From contig JAJFFI010000138.1 of assembly GCA_021776755.1 (NCBI GenBank), positions 1 through 5,161 of the forward strand: a stretch of 5,161 nucleotides of DNA, read 5' to 3'. Position numbers and translations under genes: made by a program. The stretch comes from Alphaproteobacteria bacterium. GTDB lineage: Bacteria > Pseudomonadota > Alphaproteobacteria > JAJFFI01. Positions 1-5,161 of this stretch are shown here, piece after piece. Position 1 is the first letter of the stretch, and the number at the start of each line of letters is the position of its first letter. The notes below the pieces were generated by a model that saw only the letters and a program-made list of their open reading frames with translations, ran no database searches and was not told where the DNA came from.

Positions 1-150
1 GCCGATACGGCTGGCACCAAAACGTCTCTGGCTTACCTCTACTGGAAAGAAACGGGTGATACCAGCGTTTGGGAAGGTATAGTGCAAGACAGCATGGTGA
101 TGAACCTCGACGATATGGCAGCGGCAGGAATGACCAACGACTTTATCCTG

Positions 151-1416
<1,266 letters not shown>

Positions 1417-1426
1417 TGGGATAGTG

Positions 1427-1431
1427 TCCTT
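1427..1431 (-). promoter_or_regulatory. Ribosome binding site deciding the helicase start
   Basis: On the minus strand this reads AAGGA, 10 nt before the GTG at 1416. The competing ATG at 1449 has only GGTGG about 3 nt upstream, which is too close. This favours the shorter protein. Confidence 0.5.
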
Positions 1432-1449
1432 GATGGCGGCAAATGCCAT

Positions 1450-1675
1450 GTGCCACCGCGCGTAAGGCGCACGGCGGGCAGGTGCCGGGTCGTTCCTCTC
1501 CACGCGCACCTGGAAAAAACGGATTATTTGGAAGAATGAACCCCGCGACGAAACGCCTGATAAACCGGGCGACCGCGCGATCACGGGATGTTCTAAGCGG
1601 ATAGGTGGGCCCTTCGGGACCAGAAGTCAAGTCACGAACCGGAAAATGTTCCGATTCCGGGACAGCCTGTGGAAG
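1450..1675. other. Intergenic region upstream of the helicase
   Basis: This stretch separates the DUF1330 stop from the helicase start, both on the minus strand. It should hold the helicase promoter and leader. I see a TTGACT hexamer on the minus strand near 1625-1630 but no well-placed -10 partner, so I do not call a promoter. The inverted repeat next to the DUF1330 stop is listed separately. No convincing coding frame or RNA gene is visible. Confidence 0.4.
1639..1660 (-). terminator. Inverted repeat just past the DUF1330 gene, possible terminator
   Basis: CCGGAA at 1639-1644 pairs with TTCCGG at 1655-1660. An alternative inner hairpin pairs CGGAA (1640-1644) with TTCCG (1649-1653) across a 4-nt loop. 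It starts 16 nt after the stop of the DUF1330 gene on the minus strand. The following minus-strand bases (GTTCGTGACTTG) are not a real T-tract, so intrinsic termination would be weak; it could instead be a 3'-end stabilising hairpin. Confidence 0.3.
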
Positions 1676-1990
1676 TCAGATTTTCGCGTCCGGCGCGCCA
1701 GTGTCCGCCTCGCCGTCGATCAGTAACACGGTTGCCGACGATGCCGCGTGCCGGAACTTCATCAGCTCGACGTATTCCGCATCCGCCATCCAGTCCCGCG
1801 CGGCCTGCATTGACGGAAACTCGAGGATCACCAGACGGTCATCGAACTTGCCTTCCAGCACATCGACGTCGCCGCCGCGCGCAAGAAACCGGCCGCCATA
1901 CCGCGCCAGGGTCGGCGGTGTCCTGGCGGTGTATTTCCGGTAGGTTTCAGGATCGTGAATGTTCTGCATCGACACGATGTAGGCGGGCAT
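1676..1990 (-). CDS. DUF1330 domain protein
   Basis: The 104-aa product begins MPAYIVSMQNIHDPETYRKY and carries the usual DUF1330 landmarks. These are the short first beta strand, the GGRFLARGGDVDVLEG segment (32-47), a central strand RLVILEFPS (52-60), the helix with the aromatic W67 and Y73, and a final strand TVLLIDG (87-93). Members are small dimeric alpha/beta-barrel (ferredoxin-like) cytoplasmic proteins of about 95-100 aa. Their biochemical role is not established, so I assign none. The start is supported by AGAGG seven nt upstream on the minus strand (1998-2002). It is transcribed away from the glycosyltransferase and toward the helicase, separated by 259 bp from the chosen helicase start, so co-transcription is possible but unproven. 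The last 12 residues or so (EADTGAPDAKI) are a polar extension. Confidence 0.9.
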   Translation of the reverse strand: MPAYIVSMQNIHDPETYRKYTARTPPTLARYGGRFLARGGDVDVLEGKFDDRLVILEFPSMQAARDWMADAEYVELMKFRHAASSATVLLIDGEADTGAPDAKI

Positions 1991-2175
1991 GGGCGAGCCT
2001 CTTGCGGAGAATGGCGAATGTGACCCATGGATAGTCCGGAGAAGCGCCGGCGTCGAGGGCGGCCGGTCTTGATGTCGGCGCCCGAAAGCCGCAAAACTCT
2101 CCCGCTACCAAGGCCGGCCACCGACCGGGGCCATGCGGCTGTGCTCCCCTGATCCTCTGCGAAAGACACATCTGA
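1991..2175. other. Divergent intergenic region between DUF1330 and glycosyltransferase genes
   Basis: Both flanking genes start here and read outward, so promoters for both must lie in this 185-bp stretch. I find no pair of hexamers with good spacing on either strand. It is GC-rich with several short CCGG-type palindromes (for example GGCCGGCC near 2112-2119) that are expected by composition. No further gene is supported. Confidence 0.4.
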
Positions 2176-3216
2176 ATGTCCCGTCATCCCGGATACGATG
2201 CCTCGGGCACACCGCCTGAAATGCGCAAGCCCGATGGCGGCGCGCCGGCGGTGAGCCTCATCGTGCCGTGCAAGAACGAGGCGGATATCCTGGATGTCCT
2301 GCTGGCGCGGCTGGTTCCGGTCCTCGAGGGCACCGGCGAGAGCTTTGAAATCGTCTATGTGAACGACGGCAGTACGGACGCCACGCTTGAGCGGATGCGG
2401 GAGCAACAGGGGGCGGATGTGCGCATCGCGATCCTCGATCTCTCGCGGAACTTCGGCAAGGACGCTGCCCTGACCGCGGGCATCGCCGAGGCGCGCGGTG
2501 ACGCCGTGGTCGTCGTCGATGCCGACCTGCAGGACCCGCCCGAAGTCATCCCGGAGATGATCGCCCGCTGGCGTGAAGGCGCCGATATCGTCGTCGCCCA
2601 GCGGTCGAGCCGGGACGCCGACACGCGTTCGCGGCGCCTGATGAACCAGGTGTTCTACCGGCTGTTCAATCTGCTCAGCGATTTTCCGATCCCGAACGAG
2701 GCCGGCGAGTTCAGGCTGCTCAACCGCCGGGCCGCCGATACGTTCCTGCAACTCGGCGAGCGCGCGCGGTTCAGCCGCGGGTTGTTTTCCTGGCTCGGGT
2801 TCCGCCAGGAGTTCGTCGCACATCCCCGCCCGGCCTCGACCCGCGATGACTCGCGCTTCACCTGGTTCCAGATGCTGCGGATGGCTCTCGACGGGGTAAC
2901 CTCGTTCTCAAGCCTGCCGATCCGGATCTGGAGTCTGATCGGCGGTGCCGTCGCCGCAGTCAGCCTGCTCTATGGACTGGCCCTGATCGCCTCGACGCTG
3001 ATCTTCGGGCGGGACGTGCCGGGCTACGCGTCGATCATGGTGGCGGTGCTGTTTCTCGGCGGGCTCAACCTGTTGTCGATCGGGCTGCTCGGCGAATACA
3101 TCGGCCGCGTCCTGATCGAGGGCAAACGCCGGCCGCTTTACGTGATCAACGCCCGCTATCCGGCGCAGACGAAGAAACCCGCCGCACCGCGCAAGAAGAA
3201 GAAAACGCCGCGCTGA
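2176..3216 (+). CDS. Family 2 glycosyltransferase, GtrB/DPM1-like polyprenyl-phosphate sugar transferase, membrane-anchored
   Basis: This probably transfers a sugar from a nucleotide donor to undecaprenyl phosphate at the inner face of the cytoplasmic membrane, supplying lipid-linked sugar for surface glycans; donor and final acceptor cannot be read from sequence. The 346-aa product has the GT-A catalytic domain first: VSLIVPCKNE (26-35), VNDGSTD (62-68), LSRNFGKDAALTAG (89-102) and the metal site DADLQD (115-120). Next come the subfamily marks AGEFRLLNRR (176-185; AGDFRLM is more usual) and ERARFSRGLFSWLGF (195-209), then TSFSSLPIR (242-250). Two hydrophobic helices follow at about 252-277 and 285-309, as in GtrB relatives. 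The end (about 330-346) is a basic Lys/Pro tail, probably cytoplasmic. The ribosome site before 2176 is weak; an in-frame ATG at 2221 would remove 15 poorly conserved residues. No flippase or GtrA-like partner is in the window. Confidence 0.92.
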   Translation: MSRHPGYDASGTPPEMRKPDGGAPAVSLIVPCKNEADILDVLLARLVPVLEGTGESFEIVYVNDGSTDATLERMREQQGADVRIAILDLSRNFGKDAALTAGIAEARGDAVVVVDADLQDPPEVIPEMIARWREGADIVVAQRSSRDADTRSRRLMNQVFYRLFNLLSDFPIPNEAGEFRLLNRRAADTFLQLGERARFSRGLFSWLGFRQEFVAHPRPASTRDDSRFTWFQMLRMALDGVTSFSSLPIRIWSLIGGAVAAVSLLYGLALIASTLIFGRDVPGYASIMVAVLFLGGLNLLSIGLLGEYIGRVLIEGKRRPLYVINARYPAQTKKPAAPRKKKKTPR

Positions 3217-3221
3217 CGCGG
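3190..3221 (-). terminator. Probable intrinsic terminator of the 57-aa gene, embedded in the glycosyltransferase 3' end
   Basis: On the minus strand, immediately after the TGA of the 57-aa gene, CCGCG and CGCGG pair across a TCAG loop (3208-3221). They are followed by the T-rich run CGTTTTCTTCTTCTTG (3192-3207). A short GC stem plus T-tract directly after the stop is the classic arrangement. The T-tract is the antisense of the Lys-rich C-terminal codons of the glycosyltransferase. On the plus strand no T-tract follows the stem, so it should work mainly in the minus direction. Confidence 0.5.
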
Positions 3222-3395
3222 TCAGGTATCGTCTTGGGTTTCGCTCTCGGCCGCGGCGCCTGCATCGTCGCCATTCTCGGCCGCCTTGCGCGCCTCGGCC
3301 TTGTCGACTTTCGCCTGCAGGCGGGCGGCCTTCTTCTCGGCCTTGGCCTTTTCGCGCTGCGCACGTTCGAAATTGTAGTTTGGTTTGCGGGCCAT
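3222..3395 (-). CDS. Small basic protein, 57 aa, conserved hypothetical of alphaproteobacteria
   Basis: The minus strand encodes 57 residues starting MARKPNYNFERAQREKAKAE, then a run rich in Lys, Ala and Glu up to about residue 40, and an acidic end (DDAGAAAESETQDDT). The N-terminal MARKPNYNFER signature is familiar to me from short uncharacterised proteins in many alphaproteobacteria; I know of no assigned function. Residues 10-40 are strongly helix-forming and could make a single charged helix or coiled coil. There is no signal peptide or membrane segment. A good ribosome site (GGAGA, 3402-3406, about 7 nt before the ATG) supports translation. The gene converges on the glycosyltransferase with only 5 bp between stop codons, and a hairpin with T-tract follows its stop. 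Composition suggests nucleic-acid or ribosome association, but that is a guess. Confidence 0.82.
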   Translation of the reverse strand: MARKPNYNFERAQREKAKAEKKAARLQAKVDKAEARKAAENGDDAGAAAESETQDDT

Positions 3396-3642
3396 ATTCG
3401 TTTCTCCGATTCTCAGGGCGGGCTGACGCGCGCGAACTATGATGTGCAGTCCGGATGTCCAGGCCCGTCACATGCAGCGCAGTCGCAGGTGAACGTCTCC
3501 GGCGTAACCGGAGCGAGGTCTCTCTGATATTGGTTCCCCACAGCCAAAGTACAAGGACGCGGATGTCGTCTCACGGCGGCCTGCTGCACAAGCTGGCGCA
3601 GAAGATCATAAACCAGGCTTGGCGTGCGGACCTAGCGTTGGG
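3396..3642. other. Intergenic stretch without a recognised gene
   Basis: This 247-bp stretch lies upstream of the 57-aa gene and downstream of the ACT-domain gene, both on the minus strand. It presumably holds the promoter of the small gene. A perfect 6-bp hairpin, CTCCGG (3497-3502) with CCGGAG (3508-3513) around a CGTAA loop, has no T-tract on either strand. A plus-strand frame runs through it (MSSHGGLLHKLAQKIINQ from 3563) but continues as antisense of the ACT gene and resembles nothing I know. No tRNA fold is visible. Confidence 0.4.
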
Positions 3643-4056
3643 TCAATCGTCAGAAATTGTGCTGTCTTGGGCGATCCGGTCCAGCACCCGCAGGGCGTCG
3701 TCCTCCCGCCCAAGCGGGATGAACAGGTGATCGTGATAGAAACCCGCAACAGGATTGACGCCCATGCCGCTGCGCGCGAGTTCGGTGGCGATCCGCGCGA
3801 TGAAGCCGACGGCCTCAAGCGACGAGTGAACATTCAGCGTAATCATCCGGCAGGGGAATTCATGGTCGATGCCATGAGCCTCCGCCTCTTCCCTGAGCAG
3901 GATGAGGGTTGTGCCTTCGGCCTCGCTGAAGACCATGCGGGCGGCGACGTCCTTCGGGACTGAACCTTCGGGCACCGCCGCGAACACATAGATGCCGTCG
4001 ACCAGGGTTGCCGAAAGGGTTTTCAGAAGTTCGCGCAGACTGGTTTCGCCGCTCAT
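3643..4056 (-). CDS. ACT domain-containing protein, COG3602 type
   Basis: The 137-aa product appears to be two small ACT-like halves. The first spans about 8-65, with GIYVFAAVPEG (21-31) and TTLILLREEAEAHG (49-62). The second spans about 70-130, with MITLNVHSSLEAVGF (71-85), ARSGMGVNPVAGFYHDHLF (94-112) and a closing ALRVLDRI helix. The segment Asn-Pro-Val-Ala-Gly-Phe-Tyr-His-Asp-His is the hallmark of this uncharacterised family. ACT domains commonly bind amino acids and regulate enzymes allosterically; no enzyme domain is attached here, so a sensor or partner role is inferred. It is cytoplasmic, with no signal peptide. Its start has only a weak A/G-rich ribosome site (AAAAGAAAAG). It is divergent from putA across 244 bp, so the pair may share control elements. 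Confidence 0.9.
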   Translation of the reverse strand: MSGETSLRELLKTLSATLVDGIYVFAAVPEGSVPKDVAARMVFSEAEGTTLILLREEAEAHGIDHEFPCRMITLNVHSSLEAVGFIARIATELARSGMGVNPVAGFYHDHLFIPLGREDDALRVLDRIAQDSTISDD

Positions 4057-4073
4057 GACTTTTCTTTTCGATC

Positions 4074-4103
4074 TTGTTACGTCGTGGAGCTGGTTCGTAT
4101 CAT
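4074..4103 (+). promoter_or_regulatory. Possible sigma-70-type promoter for putA
   Basis: TTGTTA (4074-4079) and TATCAT (4098-4103) are separated by 18 nt and match the -35 and -10 consensus at 4 and 5 of 6 positions. Transcription from here would give a leader of about 190 nt before the putA ATG. A separate TATAGT at 4152-4157 lacks a -35 partner at normal distance. On the minus strand TATACT (4124-4129) could be the -10 of the ACT gene, but its -35 is poor. Confidence 0.3.
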
Positions 4104-4175
4104 GCCGGGAGTGGTCATTTTTGAGTATATGCCCTTCTTCCGCAGCGCAGTTATAGTCGGGCCAGGGAAACGTTC

Positions 4176-4200
4176 GTCAGCTCAGCCGGTTTGAGCTGGC
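4176..4200 (+). promoter_or_regulatory. Inverted repeat upstream of putA, operator or leader hairpin
   Basis: CAGCTCA (4178-4184) and TGAGCTG (4192-4198) are perfect inverted copies around GCCGGTT. Two further pairs (G4176-C4200 and a T4177-G4199 wobble) extend the stem to 9. It lies about 100 nt before the putA ATG. No T-tract follows, so it is not a standard terminator. It could be a dimeric regulator site or an RNA stem in the putA leader. Confidence 0.45.
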
Positions 4201-4250
4201 CGCGCGGACTTCACTGGCCTTCTGGGCCATGCCAATGCAACGAGGGATTC

Positions 4251-4283
4251 ATGAGCAGCGCTGCTGCGGCGTGGCAAACGTGA
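4251..4283 (+). CDS. Possible 10-codon upstream ORF in the putA leader
   Basis: An ATG at 4251 opens a frame encoding MSSAAAAWQT and stops at TGA 4281-4283, 17 nt before the putA ATG. AGGGA (4243-4247) precedes it, but with only 3 nt spacing, shorter than usual. It includes the 12-bp palindrome AGCAGCGCTGCT (4254-4265). It contains no proline codon, so proline attenuation is not suggested. It may be a chance frame in GC-rich DNA. Confidence 0.2.
   Translation: MSSAAAAWQT
4254..4265. repeat. Perfect 12-bp palindrome upstream of putA
   Basis: AGCAGCGCTGCT is its own reverse complement. It sits 35 nt before the putA ATG, where a bound dimer could block a transcript or the region could fold. 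A 5-bp hairpin, TGGCC and GGCCA around TTCTG, lies just upstream at 4215-4229. Confidence 0.4.
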
Positions 4284-4289
4284 ACCAAC

Positions 4290-4294
4290 AGGGA
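4290..4294 (+). promoter_or_regulatory. Ribosome binding site of putA
   Basis: AGGGA is followed by a 6-nt spacer and the ATG at 4301. This favours 4301 over the upstream in-frame GTG at 4280, which has no purine-rich site before it. Confidence 0.6.
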
Positions 4295-4300
4295 CCGAAC

Positions 4301-5161
4301 ATGACCACAGCGAAAAAAATCAAATCGAACCAAGAAACGCCGGTCAGGGCTCGGGTCCGCGCCAACTACACGGCCGATGAAGCTGATGTCCTGAAGGATC
4401 TCGTCGAGCGGATCAAGCTCTCGCCCGAACAGCGCGCGAAAGTCGCGGCAATGGGTGCGGGTTACGTGGAGCGCGTTCGCGCCGAGACGTCGCCGACGAT
4501 GATGGAGGCGTTTCTGGCTGAGTACGGCCTGTCGACCGCAGAAGGTGTCGGGCTGATGTGTCTCGCCGAAGCGTTGCTGCGCGTCCCCGACGCCGACACC
4601 ATCGACGAGCTGATCTACGACAAGATCGAACCATCGAACTGGGGCGCGCATCTGGGCCAGTCCTCATCGCCGCTGGTCAATGCCTCGACCTGGGCGTTGA
4701 TGCTGACCGGCAAGGTTCTGGAAGAGGACCCCAGGAGCCCGGCGCGGGCCCTGCGGGGGCTGGTGCGGCGCGTGGGCGAGCCGGTTGTGCGCACGGCGGT
4801 CGGCCAGTCGATGAAAATTCTCGGCCGGCAGTTCGTGCTCGGCGAGACCATCGACGAGGGCATGAAAAACGCCCGCGAGCTTGAGGCGGAAGGTTACACC
4901 TATTCCTACGACATGCTGGGCGAGGCCGCGCGCACGGACGGCGACGCGGTGCGCTATCACGCGGCTTATGCCAAGGCGATCGCGGCGATCGCGAAAGCGG
5001 CCACTGGCGACGTGCGGACCAGCCCGGGAATATCGGTCAAGCTCTCGGCGCTGCATGCGAGATACGAATACACGCACCGGGAAACCGTGATGCAGGAGCT
5101 GGTGCCGCGCGCGCTGGATCTGGCGAAGCAGGCAGCCAAGGCCAATATCGGCTTCAACATC
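4301..5161 (+). CDS. putA: Bifunctional proline dehydrogenase / L-glutamate gamma-semialdehyde dehydrogenase PutA, N-terminal part (runs off window)
   Basis: PutA oxidises proline to glutamate in two steps: an FAD-linked proline dehydrogenase passing electrons to the membrane quinone pool, then an NAD-linked aldehyde dehydrogenase. The first 287 residues are present of an expected 1000 or more. Recognisable PutA segments are EYGLSTAEGVGLMCLAEALL (74-93), ASTWALMLTGK (128-138), GRQFVLGETIDEGM (175-188), YSYDMLGEAARTDGDA (201-216) and the barrel strand PGISVKLSALHARYE (242-256). The fragment ends just before the expected barrel segment with Asp-Ala-Glu-Glu. The sequence before the first conserved block is about 75 residues, and I see no ribbon-helix-helix DNA-binding start like that of E. 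coli PutA, so this one is probably not its own repressor. The ATG at 4301 has AGGGA (4290-4294) six nt upstream; a GTG at 4280 is an in-frame alternative. The frame is open to the last base. Confidence 0.95.
   Translation, partial: MTTAKKIKSNQETPVRARVRANYTADEADVLKDLVERIKLSPEQRAKVAAMGAGYVERVRAETSPTMMEAFLAEYGLSTAEGVGLMCLAEALLRVPDADTIDELIYDKIEPSNWGAHLGQSSSPLVNASTWALMLTGKVLEEDPRSPARALRGLVRRVGEPVVRTAVGQSMKILGRQFVLGETIDEGMKNARELEAEGYTYSYDMLGEAARTDGDAVRYHAAYAKAIAAIAKAATGDVRTSPGISVKLSALHARYEYTHRETVMQELVPRALDLAKQAAKANIGFNI

Noticed and set aside
1605..1622. GGGCCC and GGGACC around TTC as a terminator or hairpin
   Set aside because: The stem contains a mismatch, has no T-tract on either strand and sits in an arbitrary place in the helicase leader.
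1828..2823. Minus-strand open frame of 331 codons across the DUF1330 and glycosyltransferase genes
   Set aside because: It is antisense to the glycosyltransferase and overlaps DUF1330 in another frame; its translation has no recognisable motif.
2908..3471. Minus-strand 187-codon frame over the 57-aa gene and glycosyltransferase end
   Set aside because: It is out of frame with the well-supported 57-aa gene and antisense to the glycosyltransferase membrane segments; no family features.
3455..3730. Plus-strand 91-codon frame in the gap before the ACT gene
   Set aside because: The second half is antisense to the ACT gene, the composition is ordinary for noncoding GC-rich DNA, and I recognise nothing in it.
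4211..4651. Minus-strand 146-codon frame over the putA start
   Set aside because: It is antisense to putA, whose motifs are clear, and lacks any known family signature.

Overview
The window looks like chromosomal DNA of an alphaproteobacterium, perhaps a Rhodospirillales-like lineage. It is GC-rich with short intergenic gaps. It carries an RhlE-type helicase, a COG3602 ACT protein, a DUF1330 protein and a small MARKPNYNFE protein that I know from that class. The lineage is an inference from gene content and composition. All family calls come from recognising motifs by eye, without any database search.

Layout. Positions 1 to about 185-215 (+) hold an internal piece of a Bacteroidetes-type AIR synthase (PurM). 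By hand count it is about 50% GC, and GC jumps to about 72% right after position 180. The piece abuts the 3' end of a DEAD-box RNA helicase gene on the minus strand (151-1416). A 259-bp gap follows, then a DUF1330 gene (1676-1990, -). A 185-bp divergent gap leads to a polyprenyl-phosphate glycosyltransferase (2176-3216, +). This converges, with a 5-bp gap, on a 57-aa basic protein gene (3222-3395, -) whose likely terminator lies inside the glycosyltransferase 3' end. After 247 bp without a recognised gene comes an ACT-domain protein (3643-4056, -). A 244-bp divergent region then leads into the first 287 codons of putA (4301 to the window end, +).

The genes do not form one pathway or operon; most are single units separated by divergent or convergent gaps. 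The helicase serves RNA remodelling, the glycosyltransferase lipid-linked sugar transfer at the membrane, and PutA proline catabolism. The ACT-domain protein shares the putA upstream region and could be an amino-acid sensor, but that link is only positional.

I do not see a previously undescribed system. The points most worth checking are the purM/helicase junction at the left edge, which may be an assembly chimera, the small conserved protein with its embedded terminator, and the structured putA leader with dyads and a possible 10-codon upstream ORF.
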